A stretch of DNA of 64,000 nucleotides, from assembly GCF_964340395.1 (NCBI RefSeq), contig NC_135561.1:13187961-13251960 (forward strand), written 5' to 3'. Below, one piece after another: positions 1 to 14,717 of this stretch (position 1 is the stretch's first letter; each line of letters starts with the position of its first letter). A program made the position numbers and the translations under genes. This stretch comes from Glandiceps talaboti (taxonomy: Eukaryota; Hemichordata; Enteropneusta; Spengelidae). The notes under the pieces were generated by a model. The model was not told the origin of the DNA and searched no databases. It saw only the letters and a list, made by a program, of their open reading frames with translations.

Positions 1-2336
1 TCAAACAGCATGAATCATTTAATGTTTGCAATCTGTTAGTATAATAGTAGCTGGCTTTATTCGATGGATCGACTAATGAAATAATGTAAGTAACCTGACT
101 TCCGATTGCGGGCTTATAAATCTTATACGTACAAAGTACACTTGGTATTCAATGTAACAGCTCGGCTTACTTGATTTATATCTCAACTGGGAAATCTTTC
201 CACATTTAGACTTTTTTTTAGTTCGTATAGTTCCAATCAGTGACAATGTTTTCGAACAGTCGGACTGATTTTATAATGGTTTTATAGCTTGACTCAAAAT
301 ATGTAACTGAAAATATGTAACTGAAAAGTAGAAGGTAGTGGAATTTGACTTTGATTCGTATTGTGTATGCACGTCGTTAACGTTACTGTGGAAACACGTC
401 GGCGCTTTCGAGAGTTAAAAGACGTGGTTGTAAATTATAAGCCCTTCGAGTGAACCTAGATAAAGAATATACACTGTCAGGCAGTATACATCTCTGGCTC
501 ACTAACCATATATTGTGACAATGACGTCACGACAATGTTTACAAAAGGCAAACAAATGAAAAGGTTCAATATTAGATTCATGGTTAATGATAACGGATTC
601 AGTGTATGGTATATTAGCATCCGGAGGTAAATGAAAAATCTAGTTTAGAAACCACTTAGAAGAGATTAGCACGTGTGTCCGACAATATCGAAATTAAGTT
701 TACTGCATTTTAACACGGTAAGATTGAATGAAAATGGATAGTCGAATGAATACTCGATGTTTGAAACTCGTTAATCCAGTCTATGACTCCATTGTCAATA
801 AAATTGTCAACACTAACCGTGCTGGAATAATACAAAGAAATCATGCACCAACAACTACCATAAAACCTCACACATTAGTTTATGAATATTGCTGTAATTG
901 TCATGCTGAAGACTTGCTTACTTCAACAATCGAAGGAGTATAAAACACCAAGTTTACATTTCAAATATATCGCGCACTGTTACATCAGTACTTCCCGCAA
1001 CTTGAATAATTTTATAGATTCTATTTTGTTAGATGTAATGATTAATATCGTACATCCTGAACAGTGTTGATTCATGTATGGAGGAAAGTAGTTATGTAGC
1101 TGTATAAATATGGTGGAATAAATCCTATTTAAAATTGATGTTTGGGTCCGCACTCTAAAATCACAGCCCTCATTGCGATCGGAATTTTAACCTGTTACTG
1201 CATTAGGCTTACTTATAGATGGAAATCAACCTCAAATTGGCATTTATAATTTATAATTTCAGTTAAAATTTATGTTAAGATGTAACATCAATGAAATGAC
1301 CTACCTCAAGTTTATATCATAATTAATAACCTAATAAATCACAGCATCCCCCCCTCCCCCGGAAACTCACGTCAACACATATTTTAATATCTTATGTAAA
1401 TAATGATATTCATTACCAATGTACAAAGATTAGGAAAGACTGCACGTACCACATCTTAAGCAGTTTCTTCACTAATTTCTCTTGACGTTCATTCCATTTG
1501 TAAACTCATATTTATAGTGTAGATACTATCTCAATTTATATATGAAAGATGTTCGGTCAGTCCGACACCATTGTGAATGTATGTGATTGAATTACCGATG
1601 TGGTATTTACACTCTTAATTGCTTTTGACTGGATACAGTCGTCGTGCCGATCCACTCTACATCAAACATACAATGAATAACTTAGTCTTGGTTTAGCATA
1701 GTCATTGAATATCAATATTGTGATATTTATCGTTTTCTATTCCATACTATGAAGTAAATCTATAGTTACAATTAGCGTTAAATGTCACATTATGCAATCA
1801 TTTGCTAATTATAGAGATTTATAGATTTATAATTAATCAGACTTGTTGCTTCTTACCCTACATTATGCATATATGAGTTGTGTCGGTATCCAATGCTTTG
1901 ATGTTAAAATGAAAGAATAATAAAGAACTATAGCAGATTTTTCACCATATCACCCGAAATGAACAGAATCTAATATTCTTCGTTATCAATAATGGCTTAA
2001 CATTCTTTGTTTGGTTAAATGAATAACTTCGGTGTGTGCACTCAATCATTAACCTCGAGTAATAGCTATGCATTGTTAGTTTGTTACACAACATTCAATG
2101 CCATGCATTTATGAAATTCTATGAGATTTCAAATTCCATTCAAATAAGATATACATGATTTGACATCTTTTTTTAATGCAATATAGAGTCGTCTTGTTCT
2201 ACCAACGATGTAGTCTCAGTCAACAGAATGGTGGTCAGTAGTTAGTGCACTGGGTAGAAAGATAAGTAATACGATTCGTTTCTTTGATATCCGATAGGAA
2301 ATATGTACAGAGCAGCTGATAATAGTCAAAACATTC
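1..2336. other. Unique AT-rich sequence, no gene seen
   Basis: Short chance frames only. A segment at about 1145-1240 resembles 33178-33275. The remaining exons of the receptor starting at 2923 would be expected here or further left, but none is recognised. Confidence 0.5.
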
Positions 2337-2365
2337 TACATACATACATACATACATACATACAT

Positions 2366-2396
<31 letters not shown>

Positions 2397-2507
2397 TAGA
2401 TACATACATACATACATACATACATACATACATACATGTACATACATACATACATACATACATACATACATACATACATACATACATACATACATACATA
2501 CATACAG
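2337..2507. repeat. (TACA)n microsatellite with internal (CA)n
   Basis: Long tetranucleotide run adjacent to the 3' side of the first GABA-B-like exon. Confidence 0.97.
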
Positions 2508-2662
2508 ATGTAAACACTTTACGAATAAACGTCATTTGCTGAAAAATTATCTCTGTAGCGAAGTAGAAACCTGTCAATTATATAAAAAATTATCAAAATG
2601 AAAGAAATATTTGAAACATTTTACAAGTACAAGTATAAGTATACATCTCTATTCACACATAC

Positions 2663-2923
2663 CTCAGTATCTCTGTAAATAAGATGCAGTGAGTAATTCG
2701 GTAGGACATCCGTGTTATTGTTCACGTGATCTAAACCAAGCTGAGTGGCTGGTAACTGACCCTGCCCACCTGGCCAGGAGCCTGACATCGGATAGAGTCC
2801 TAGTAAATACAATGGTTCTGTGTTGGACGATACTGCAGGGCCGATACACAAAGCAACAGTTTCTAGTTGCATGAAGCATTTGATCCATCGCAAACAAATA
2901 GGTAACATGGTCAATACAAACAC
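2663..2923 (-). CDS. GABBR: First coding exon of a GABA-B-receptor-like protein (copy 1)
   Basis: Minus-strand exon of 87 codons beginning at an ATG. The first ~35 residues are hydrophobic and fit a signal peptide. They are followed by LLGLYPMSGSWPGGQGQ and a stretch ending LPNYSLHLIYRDTE. The PMSG-WPGGQ block and the LP-Y-L-LI--D ending match the start of the extracellular Venus-flytrap ligand-binding domain of class C GABA-B receptors (family knowledge). The exon ends in phase 0 at a GTATGT donor at 2657-2662. The rest of the receptor must lie at lower coordinates. I recognise no further exon between 1 and 2656, so it is probably outside the window. Two in-frame ATGs lie close together (codons 1 and 6), so the exact start is uncertain. 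Receptor family is fairly sure; subunit type is not. Confidence 0.8.
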
Positions 2924-5107
2924 TATACTATGCTACCATTTGTATGTCCTATATATATGTCCAGCAAGCCGTCTTTTCAAAGAGAGCTTTCATTTTCGAG
3001 AAGAAACATAATGTTCGGAAAATACCGATGCCGCTGACAAATTGTCATATTTGGTTCACGTTGAAATTACTCACCAAATGAGAAGTGTTTCATATCCAGA
3101 GTATGTGATACAAAGTGACGAAGTAGGCGAAAGTGAAAATTTTGAAAAAGAAGAAAAAAAAACTGTTGAAATATAAGTTTAACAAGATATCGTATCACTT
3201 CGATAGAATTGGAGAATCTGTCATACGAATTTGGTATTGGTTACACGAAGTCTCACGATCGCTCTCAATATTCCTATGCTGTGTAGTTACTTAAACAAAG
3301 CGTCGTCATATAAACTCTATTGCCACTAATAATGCCAGCATGGTATATTGAGTTAGAAATTAGATAATCAGATGTTAATAGTTTGCGCGTGCGCATATTA
3401 GCTGTTATGAATGAGTACGCCTGTTAATGAGAGTTGCTAAGGCAACTGTGTTCAGTGTAAAGAAAGGCTTTTATTGGACATGCTATCCTCAGAAGACACA
3501 TGTACTTAATACTTGTTTATATACGACTCACTCTATTGAAAGAATGGATAACAGAAAACATTACCGTGTAGGAGGCATGAGTCTCATTCTGCCCTCCTCT
3601 CCATCTGAAAACATAGTTGATTAATTTTTATCAAATTCCTTAGACAAATTTGGCGAATAAAATGAATTAATCTAGTGCTGGTGAACGTCTTGCATTAATG
3701 TTGATGAATATCCAGACATGAAGATAAAATATACCATTGAAAATTGAAAGGGGCACGTAATGTCACCGTTTTTAAAGACTTCAACTTGAGATATAATATT
3801 GTCTACACTTTCTATATACAATACCTAACACCGTGACATCTGAATATATATTTATGGATATATTTCTCTCCTTGATCTATTTCATATCTATCTTGAAATC
3901 GACAGCATAAACAATACGTGGGAGATGACAAAGCACATCTCTAAATTTTCGATCTATATGAACTATTTATATTCATAGCAAAAGGCCTATACAGCTACCG
4001 CTCTTGTTAGTCTTTAAATCTAAAAGATTGGAGAAAAGAATTGAGTATTCAAAAGACGTCGGTATGAAAAATATATCTTTAACACTATGTAATACCTTCT
4101 TATTTCAAAAGATATGTATAAGGCGTACATACATGGATTCAGACATGACACTGTTTATACATGTCCCCAAACACCTAGTAGAGAATAATGAATGGCTTTT
4201 ATTGCAAAAGCTCACATGGTGTCAAGACAGTAGGTAGTAATATCGTATGTCCGGAGATGTCATTCAAGTTACAATTTAGTATTCTTTGTTTCATTTCCAT
4301 GACGCTTATATCTATACCTGACCTATTGTTATCTTAGGAAGCTCATCTCCTGTACATGACTTATTGTGATTTAATTATTGTAAAGACCATAGCGTCGCAG
4401 ACTCATGTCTTGGCTTTAGACCGCGGAGCTGGGATCACCTGTCTCTCCTAGCTCTGGGCTTTAATAACGTCTCTATGTTCCAGTCATACTCCATACATCG
4501 TCTCATATGTAGTTTATCCTTTTACTACAAGTCTTGCTGATATAAAATTTCTGATAGACTCAAGTTCATTGATATAGTTTAACTGAAAGTTAACACGTGA
4601 CGTATGGGGGAAAGAAAGTTACTGTAATTGTACTGCCTAACATTTCACGTTCATGTAGTTATTGAATGACACGTGTCAGTTTACAATGTAGTTGGACGAA
4701 CATTGTTTGAGTTTTGTATTTTACTCAGTAAACCTTTCGAAATCGACTGTTTGTAATGCTTGGAAATGCTTATATATATATAACATAGTTCAAAAGAATA
4801 AGTATGTTATAAGTCATTACTCAGAGTTTCACGCTTCATCAGTGATCATCAGGCGACTGATGAAATTGGGATTGTCAAGGTCGATATGTATACACGTAAA
4901 TTTTGTCTATGTATTGCGTAACAAGGTGGTTGGACTAAACTATTCATTACGGAGGTTTGCTGTTATGGTTGGCGAGGGAATATTTATTTTCATGGCGACG
5001 TTTCGAGACAAATTCAGATTGTTTGTTCGGTAGCATGCTTTTTTCAGCATTGGTTATATATAGTTTTTCAGTTATACAGTGTTAGATCCATGTATGTCGT
5101 ATTACTG

Positions 5108-5209
<102 letters not shown>

Positions 5210-6870
5210 AGGAAACTCATTGAGTTTAGTTTTGTTGATACCATCAAGGTCTCATTTTTGTTAAAGATCTTGCTACATGTCAAGCAGTCCTTCAAGAATT
5301 AAACAGGATATCAAATTCAAAATCCATCGTACTCGACAAACACATGAGAATATACATTATTGTAACAGGAGATAGTGACCATTTCATCACACAATCTAGG
5401 TAATGTTTAACATCAATACAGTCTGTCATATTTCCTTAATGATATCGACGCTATATTTTGACACAACACGTAGTCTACGTCTAATGTGATAAGCGAGTAT
5501 GGTGAAAGACTTTATTATTAATTATAACCTATGACATTCTGCAGAATTGTTATTTGGATGCGATTTTAGTTTCAATGGTAAATTGCTGGCGGATCAGATG
5601 GTCACATGGATAATTTCTGCAATTAACATTTGTGATCACCCAGGGCGGGTTTTAATGTTGAACTAGTGGACAAAGTCGGTGCATACTAAGTTATACAAGT
5701 TGCGGTGAGTCAGGCATGCGGAAATTACTCAAAATTTACCTTGCGGCTTGTTGATAGAATTTGGCGGATTTCTTAACAACAGTGGTCATGTTTTCAAATA
5801 TGCTTTGGGAGAAGGAACGACAGGCAATCTATTCTAATCACACACTTGCCAACCGTATTTTATCCTCAAGTTTACGCCTGGCAATACACTGCACGGGTTA
5901 GGAAATAATTACAATACCGAGTATAAAATAATTAATTTACAGTTTCCTACGGGGTTCACCTCTCTCTAGTTTCGTGGCAATGTTTAACTTTTACATAGTA
6001 AACTCTCCAAGAGAACATTCTAGTCTGTGTAATTACGGGTTTTCTTTCATTGATGTGAGGGCCCTTCGATCAGGGATGATCGTCTATTCAAAGTCTTAAC
6101 TCTTAGGATTAAAATGTAGACAATAAACAGAATATACAAACACGAGGGGGTGTAATGACAGGTGTTGGAACTTTGCTTTTGTAATTTTAAAATCTTCATA
6201 TGTTTTCGTACAAGATAATTTTATTTGCAAAATGGTGGTCTTCATTTTCTAGTTCCTTGTAAAATATTCATTGTTTTAGAAGCGTTTTACCTGATTGGAG
6301 GCTTCATTCTCTGTTCCAAGTTGATGATCAGTGACCCTATGATAGTTTAATTTCTAATCGATGTCGAGATATTCATTTCACAGTGTAAATGTTGCCATTG
6401 AGGGCGTACGGTATATACACCATGGGTCTTTCTACGTTTCAAAGTTTTCGAACATTACACGTGAAAGAATACCTCAACATTAAGGGAGCGTGTTTACAAA
6501 ATGTTTAACTTTCCACTGAGTTAAACTCCACATGCTCAGTTCCACATGTTTTCCTGTCGTCAAATATTCACATCTGCATGCTTAAAGCTAATTTGAATAA
6601 TTATCTCGTTAAAATGTGTCGACATATTACTTATGTTTCCTGTTAATTTCCATGCAATTGATTTAAAGATGGGTGGTCAGATTTCATTTACTATGTATGC
6701 ATGTGACTTGATCATGTGTCATTACACTTTGAAGATTGATTCATGGTTTTATTCAAATCCGGAGAAATACTAGAGCAAAATTTACATTATCAAAGAACTC
6801 AATATATAGTAATTTATTTATTTACCATGGTGACATGCATGATGTCAAGAAAAACCCGGTTCGGTTCCCC

Positions 6871-6989
<119 letters not shown>

Positions 6990-7144
6990 CCGCCACCCAA
7001 TGGTCTTATAAGCCACTTTTAACTAACTCGACAAACGATCTTTCATTCTACGGAAGACTTTCTATAAATGTTGCTGTATTTCATTAACGTATTGGAGCAG
7101 AGCATTCACCTTTTTGTAGATATACAAATATTCAATTGCAAATT

Positions 7145-7668
7145 AAACATACACTGCAAATATGGTTTGAGTTACATAATGCATTTCATTAAGCGTACAT
7201 AAATGACCCGCTTTTTATGTTAAGCATATATTTAACAATGACCCAATTTGCATAATCATGTTCTCTTTGTGCTCTTACCATTCTTTTTGCGTTTCTTTAG
7301 ATTAGTTATTTAATTTCATAGTGACTAATAAGGCCGATGGACTGGGTGATGTATTAACTTTCTGTTCTTTTTATTGTCAATTGTAAATGTATATCACATG
7401 TAACTATAATAAACAACTCTTACTACTACTACATTTTCAAGTTAAGCGTACTTTGCATAAATGACTGATTTGCATAATCATCTTCAAGTTAAGCGTACTT
7501 TGCATTACTGACTGATTTACATAATCATGTTCACATTAAGCTTACTTTGCATAGCTGACCTGATTTATATAATGTTGTGCAAGTTATGTTGTGCATGATC
7601 TGAATTACATATTGCTGTTCAGGTTAAGCACCCTTTGCATAAATGACCTGATTTGCATATTGATTTTA
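7145..7668. repeat. Tandem array, ~47 bp period, interrupted
   Basis: The unit reads TTCAAGTTAAGCGTACTTTG then CATAAATGACTGATTTGCAT and AATCATG. The AAGCGTAC landmark lies at 7191, 7444, 7491 and (as AAGCTTAC) 7538; degraded units follow to 7668. A LINE-like tail at 7285-7432 splits the array. Confidence 0.65.
7285..7432 (+). mobile_element. LINE-like retroposon 3' tail with (TAC)n end
   Basis: Contains GGCCGATGGACTGGG, a later AATAAA-like ATAATAAACA, and a terminal (TAC)n run. It resembles the sequence at 51605-51700 (GCCGATGGGCTAAG then AATAAACC). Such tails are typical of 5'-truncated non-LTR elements. It interrupts the ~47 bp tandem array on both sides. Confidence 0.45.
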
Positions 7669-9029
7669 AATATATTGTCTAAACAAGGTTTAGGGGTACT
7701 TTACATGATCATTATATTTATGTACCTGCCACAATTTAACACAAAGGTGATGGATATGTATGTAATTATCACTGTTTGTTTGACATGGTCTGCTTTTCAT
7801 GTTTTTGATATTTTTTTCCATCAATAAATCTGTTCTTCCCTGGGTATTCAAACTTTGAAAGTAACATCAATTTTTCAATAAGAATGTTTGTGTGTTAGAT
7901 AGACGCTGTATTATAGAATATCACATTCTTTTTGCACTGTTTGTTTTCATTGCATATGGCAATTCATTGCGATGACAGATATGGGTGTAGTAATGACCGT
8001 GGACAACATTAGTAATGACTAAAAATTACACGTTTGCACTTAGTGTATTAATATAAATCAAATTTTCTTTTACAAACTATCATACAAAACAGCTGACTTA
8101 TGCGTGTTTGCAATTTGACAGTTACTATGATGGGTTCAATTCACCACTACGTTTATTATGCGACGTTTCCAAGGAGATATACAGCACAAAAAATGGTCTG
8201 ATTCAAACGCCAAAATATATTTACTAGGCTGCCTGATGTTTAAACAAACCCGGGAAAGCTTGAGACGTTTCGACGCAGATGACAAAGATGCTAAAAAGAA
8301 TCCCAACCAAGTAGTGTAAAAGATCAATCGGAAAACGAGCGAGTGAAAAGATGCAAAGTGGCAGTGAACTGAATTCGCGTGACAGCAGCCGACAAATGTA
8401 GCGTTCCAAGACACAAATTAATGGATACCTATTCTGCAGACTCAACGAATGTTTCATGTTATCTGGGGTTACACTAAAATAAGTTGTGGCAGGTGTCATT
8501 ATACAAATACACCGTACATACTTCGGATAAACGTGTCGGAAGAGGTTGTTTCCTGTGTCTGTCAATCAACCTTGTAGTTAACTTGATGTACAATTGTATC
8601 ATCTGTCTGCCCCACAAAGCATGACCTTTGGTATTCCCTGAACAGTGTGACTGCTTAATCTTATACATGATAGTATTACATAGACTACTCCAAATTTACA
8701 AACTGAACACAACGTAACACTCGACTTGATGTCTTTGTATACTACTTTAAGGTACTCACCATATAAATACTGTTTTTTATTGAATGCAATGCATGACAAG
8801 GTATAGCAAACTATCTCCACGCTTCATGCTCTTACTACATTACTGTATTCAAACACAATACAGCCCGTAAATTTGCCATTAAATTTATTCGTCATTAAGT
8901 CCCTTTACCACAAGTAGTATTTTAGTTCAGTGTAGTACTATGGAATATTGCAACTTACTCCGTTCTGAGTCAATGACTCTCGCTTCTGCGTGTGTCATGG
9001 TGAAGATGTAGAGTGTGTAGATGTATGTG

Positions 9030-9226
9030 TATGTGTGTGTATGTATGTGTGTGTACGTACGTGCGTGCGTGCGTGCGTGCGTGCATGCGTGCATGCATGC
9101 ATGCATGAATGAATGAATGTATGTATGTATGTATGTATGTATGTATGTATGTATGTATGTATGTATGTATGAATGAATGTAAGTATGTATGTATGTATGT
9201 ATGTATGTATGTATGTATGTGTGTAT
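9030..9226. repeat. Compound (GT)/(GTGC)/(ATGC)/(GAAT)/(GTAT)n tract
   Basis: The repeat motif changes stepwise by one base: GTGTGT to GTAC, GTGC, ATGC, GAAT and GTAT. Confidence 0.95.
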
Positions 9227-9587
9227 GCTGTCCTTTTCTTAAGTCTTTAAATATGCATATTCACTATGAACACCTTTTTAATGTAATACATTGCAGACCA
9301 GAATGTCAATTCAAATGTATACTGTAATTGCATTGATTCGCAAGCAGGCATACAGTGCTATGAATGTCATTGAACACAAAAAAAAACATAATTGAGTTGC
9401 CAACTATATCGATAACAACTAGGATTATTTAACATTCACCTCTAAGTTACAGGTTTGATACCAGAATAGCGTGCTGAATGGTTGTCTAGAAGGCATGTTT
9501 ATAATTATCAATACTTAGCATGGCTTTAGACTCTTAGAAACCATAACAGTTTATTAGCACACACTTCACGTGATTTATTGAAATACG

Positions 9588-9940
9588 TCTTAGGTGAAAA
9601 AAAAATAATTGTGTGTTTCTGATAGCATAAACTCCGAAAATCGGGTAGATAGGTTGGGATTTTATTGCGTTTTATTAGATCTTTTAATATTTTTTATTTT
9701 TGAAAAATATTGCTTCGAACCTAAAACAAACAATGCGTCGGTCAGAATATCCCTTCTGTGATAGTTTGATTAAAAATGTACATGCATCACTGGGGAAAGA
9801 AGTTCACACAAACGTGCACGAAGGTCAAGAAGACAATGCATTTCTTATCTTTTTGTTTTAAATGTAAATTAGGGTCGGTCGGGTTTTCGGAAACACACAT
9901 TTTATTTATTTGGCCTTATGATTATGTTCTGTGCTATAAA
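9588..9940 (+). repeat. Dispersed repeat family C, copy 1
   Basis: Shares over ~345 bp the order AATAATTGTGTGTTT, AAATATTGCTTCGA, CAGAATA-CCCTTCTGTGA, ACATCACTG, AAGGTCAAGAAGACAA and GGTCG-GTT-TCGGAAA with 55512-55865, same strand. No coding frame. Confidence 0.7.
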
Positions 9941-11469
9941 ACACAGAAAATATACCTTACTTACCAGGATCAATAGATGAACATAAAGGAGTCGACGATA
10001 GAATTGAAGTACAAGGTCAAGGTTGCACGAAATTGTGTACCGATTATATTATCTTATCTGTGACGAGTCAACTACTGAATAAAATGTTCATTCCATTATT
10101 AGATTTGCATGAACTAAAAATGACCACCATTTCCATGATTGCTAACGCGTGTACTGAATAGTTTATAGTAGATGTGTATGAAAAGAGTGGGCCAAGTGTT
10201 TGGGTAAATGTTTATGCAGGTCGATAGTGGTCTGAAGTAGAACCCTTCAAACCAAATTTGGTGCTTTTATAACAAAGTGAACAATTCCACTAAAAAATAC
10301 CATTTGAATCCAGTCTCTATTTACCATTCGCTACTGAGGATGATACGCTGACGTCACATACCAAATTATTATACCATACACAACTAGCCAAGTTGTGCGC
10401 GTTCGAATTGGAAATATTGGATGAATACCCTGATGGCTATTATTTCTCTGCAATGCGTGTCTACATCATTTGTTCTGCGGTCCTTGAAATTCTAATCTAC
10501 ATGTTCACCATTATTTTCCTCATTTTAAAAATAAAATTAAGCTTGTGCAGGTATAATTATATTATTCTCCCCACCGGGAAACACTCATGATATATGAGTC
10601 TGAAGGAGGGAAAATGGAGGTGTGTGTGTGTGGGGGGGGGAGTCAATATCTAAATACGGTATCATCATAGATGTCATTATAGGATATATACACTTACAAT
10701 AATTTTGTATGTTTCTGTACTTTTGTACAATTGGTGATTTTTCCCTATGAATCTCACCAACACCAAATGAGATCGTGAAGGTAAGTGATGTGCACATAAT
10801 CGCTACTGTATATATGTCACCTTTTGCCAGGTTCTGCTACGTTAGAGATATATGGCATATCACAGACACGGGGGGGGGGGGGGCAGTGTAACAAACGGAT
10901 GAACCCATGATTTCAAGGTGCGCCAGGACCACAAATACTGGTCAGGCGTTCAATAAATATACACAATCGCCAAATAATATAACAGAAGAATCTTAAAATA
11001 TTAGACAGTCTTTTTGGTTCAAGGATTTGACCAAGGTTATGCCAATTTGTCAAATTCAGATGTTTATCTTCAAGCGTATTCCATAGCACAATTATATGGA
11101 TGGCAAAATAATAGTGTAATCAGAGTACAGACCTCAAAGCCTACCAGAGATCAATGCAAAATATGATCAACTAATTTTGAAATAATTTCAATTTTATATT
11201 ATTATTAGTTTTCAAAATGCCACGATGATCTTTCCATCTTTTAAATTAGTATACATGCTAGCCCAAGCTCTTTCTATTTTATTTCAGATTAAAAAAGATT
11301 AATCATAATTTTGTTGAGATAAACAGTGCCCAAGGTAGTTATTCTGCCGTGTTACTCTCATTCAACGATAATTTGTTTGACCAAGTTGGGTGTCATCCAA
11401 AAAGACAGAATTATTACCTTTGATTGTTATGCCAATTAGCTTTATGCAGTGACGTTACCTTCAACTGAG

Positions 11470-11624
11470 ACATACATACATACATACATACATACATACA
11501 TACATACATACATACATACATACATACGATTTATGCGATACATACATACATACATACATACATACATACATACATACATACATACATACGATGCATTCAT
11601 ACATACATGCATGCATGGATGCAT

Positions 11625-11669
<45 letters not shown>

Positions 11670-11670
11670 T
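11470..11670. repeat. (CATA)n, (TGCA)n and (CA)n compound microsatellite
   Basis: Two (CATA)n blocks are separated by CGATTTATGCGA, then ATGCATGC and (CA)n. A further (GTAT)n block lies at about 11755-11800. Confidence 0.95.
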
Positions 11671-11755
11671 GCCATTGTAAACGACCAGCCTCAATAACAT
11701 ATCAGGTCATAGAAACAGATCTCGAGAAGAGCAAAATGTTGTCGCGATTTGTATG

Positions 11756-11800
<45 letters not shown>

Positions 11801-12721
11801 GCGTGTACATGTATGAATGTATGTGTGTATGTGTTTGTTTATATTCTTGTGTGAAATGTGTGTCTTCGATTACATGTACATTATGTATGTCACGTATGTG
11901 TGAAAGGCTATGTTTGTGTCTGTAGGTCGGTAAGTTAATTACTCACAAGCATTTTTGGTAATAGTTGGTAAGTGATGGGGCGGGGTAAGGTTGAAAGATA
12001 ATTCTTCCACCAAGCAAGGCAATGCATTTGTAAGTAGAAATTTAAAAAAAAAAGAAAAAAAAAGACTTATTGGTTTAGAATTGCGCGATGTATGTAATGT
12101 TTTATTAAAAAGTGGATTTCTGTTCAGAGTTTGCATTATGAATTGAAAGTGACAACGTCAGTCAACCATTCTGAAGTCTACAATCACAATTGCGAAGTAG
12201 TTTTCAACATAAGGTCACCATATAACAACACGTCGTGACCTACGTTTGTCATGATAGTTGTCAGGCTTCTGCAACACAAATGCTGTATTTTTAGAAATTA
12301 TACTCAGAAAGGAGAATTCGGGATACTTCAGCATAGTTCAAAAGTACACTGAAGACAAAGACAGTGTTTGCGTAAACTTCTTCAAACTACTTTATGGATA
12401 GGTAACATTTAGCCATCATATCTTGTTGTCATGGTGATCAGATTTGCGTGATCAAGTGCTATGAGAACTGCGTGTCTATGGCACGACTATGCATGGTTTG
12501 TTGATCCTATCTACTATAACCGAATAAAAGGAGAAATGTAGAAAAGAAATCAGATATCAATAGAGGATCAAGTGGATGCAAAGAATGAAATAATGACGAC
12601 AAATATAAAAGTATAAACACCAAACGTATAAATCCTTTTTTCACATCCTATATATTATATTAAGCATTATACTGAATACTTATCGAGGCAAAATTCAGAC
12701 TATATATATAAATATAATTTA

Positions 12722-12727
<6 letters not shown>

Positions 12728-12787
<60 letters not shown>
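12728..12787. repeat. (TA)n microsatellite
   Basis: Nearly pure TA run. Confidence 0.97.
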
Positions 12788-12790
<3 letters not shown>

Positions 12791-13594
12791 GAAATTTCTG
12801 TTTTCAGCATTATTATGCTCTATATCCCAATCCAAGTTCTGACTACCACATGGAATTTAAAATTTGACTAATTACTTACATTACGTTTTTCGGGGGAGTT
12901 GAGTCTTTTGTAAATCATGTACATTTCTGCTCGGAAACAGAGGTTTGTAGAGTTTGCATAATTACATGTGTGTGGAACCCCAAAATGCGGATGTATGAAT
13001 CACACGACTGCTGTCCATTGCTGTTTGCTGTCAGTATCTTCAGCTTGCGAGGGACAAATGCCATAATATAACATTGTTTGCTTGAATGAACACGCTATTG
13101 TGCTGCTATTTTGCTATCATGCAAAGCTGTGTTTAGTTTACTTCAAACATTGCACAATGGTGATATAATAATACAGCGCCATCAACGTGGTAATTTAAGG
13201 AAACATATCTTAAGAATTTCACGATGTACTCCATCTCTGGGAATACATTGAATGCAGTGCCAATTCAAAACACATTAGAGATTTGTGTTTGTGTTCTTGT
13301 GTCATATTGACAGTAAAGGTCAGTTTTATGGGCAAGTCAAAGTCAACTGATAGCTAGTGAACTTCCCGCTGCAGTGATCCAATTCATCTCCTACCTCTAA
13401 TTTAAAGTTGACTGTGACATTGACTTGTATTATTTGATCAGACCTGATTGCTTTGGTATTATATTTTTAAACATCGTATTGTATATACCGTGTCAGCAGT
13501 GGTCATGATCACATCTATGCACACATGAACACACGTACACACAAAGTCTGCATACGTAAAAGTAAATAGTGGGCTGAAAAATGTCAAGATACAG

Positions 13595-13950
13595 CATGAT
13601 GTAGGTTAGTGTTCACTAGCTCTCTGTGATACATCCACACTGAAACTATTAAGAAATTGCACATGCTACACTTTAAGATTGCAAGATTGAATGAATGTAG
13701 TTTCTTGTTACATTTTGTCTATATGAAATGGACGAGGGTGCCACTATCCAAATAATAAAATGCAGACATTAAAAACACTGGCGCCCGCGTGTCTTCATCT
13801 AGTTGCAGTACGTTAAGTTGGTGATCTTTCTAACTGCATGTACCGAGAAATTACGACATTGCTAACTTAAAGTGTAGAATGTGCAGTTTTATTACTAATT
13901 TATGCATGGATTTATAGAACAGAGACAATGGGCAGTAACCTAACATGCAC
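13595..13950. mobile_element. MITE-like family A, copy 1
   Basis: Palindromic element without coding capacity. The ends carry AGGTTAGTGTTCACTAGCTC and its degraded complement. Inside are CATGCTACACTTTAAG and TTTCTTGTTACATTTTGTCT, facing complements in the right half (CTAACTTAAAGTGTAGAATG), around a GGCGCCCGCGTGTCTTCATC centre. Confidence 0.65.
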
Positions 13951-14717
13951 TGTAATACCACTCCACAACTGTGTTGTAGAAGGATACTAGATAACAGTTA
14001 TATAACATTTAGAAAGAAGTTGTTTTGTAGTGTGGTTAATAGTGAATACTCCAAGATATCAAATGTTACCTTTGAATTAGTTATTATTATATGATAAGTG
14101 TACAGAGATTTAGAATTGTGTATCAAGCAGTTTAGCAATCAATCAACCTTGACAGGGGTCATAGCAGCTATATCGTTTTATTGTAACGGATGATACTAAT
14201 GTTGAGTTTCAGCTGTGACTTATCTCTGGTCCGGCATGTTGTCTCTTTCCCTTGGTAATGACTCATGCGACTTTAATTTCACATACGTCTGTTAATGAAA
14301 ATACTTTACATGTTAAATTACTTTTGGTGTCTATTTTTGTATATTTTTCTATGTTACTGCATTAAAACATTGACAGGCGTTGCTATCAATTATGAATTTC
14401 ATAATTCGTACGTTTATCTTTTGTTTGCAACAACATTTGAGATTTTCTTATAATTATAATGGCACAGACTGTTTTTATCCTTAATATGTGCAACACGCTA
14501 AAGTAAATTTGCAAAACGTAGTGGGCAGAAGAAATATCAAATGAAAATGGTATATTTTATCAAATTACAACTGTTTCCTCTCATATTGTTATTGAAATAG
14601 CATCTAAAGAGATTCACAGTTGCCAAGCGTCTATCCAAAGGGGTTTGGACAATTACTTTGCATATGTCCTCCCCGGTACAATGCCCAACTAATATGGCAA
14701 ATTAGACAGATTTATGT

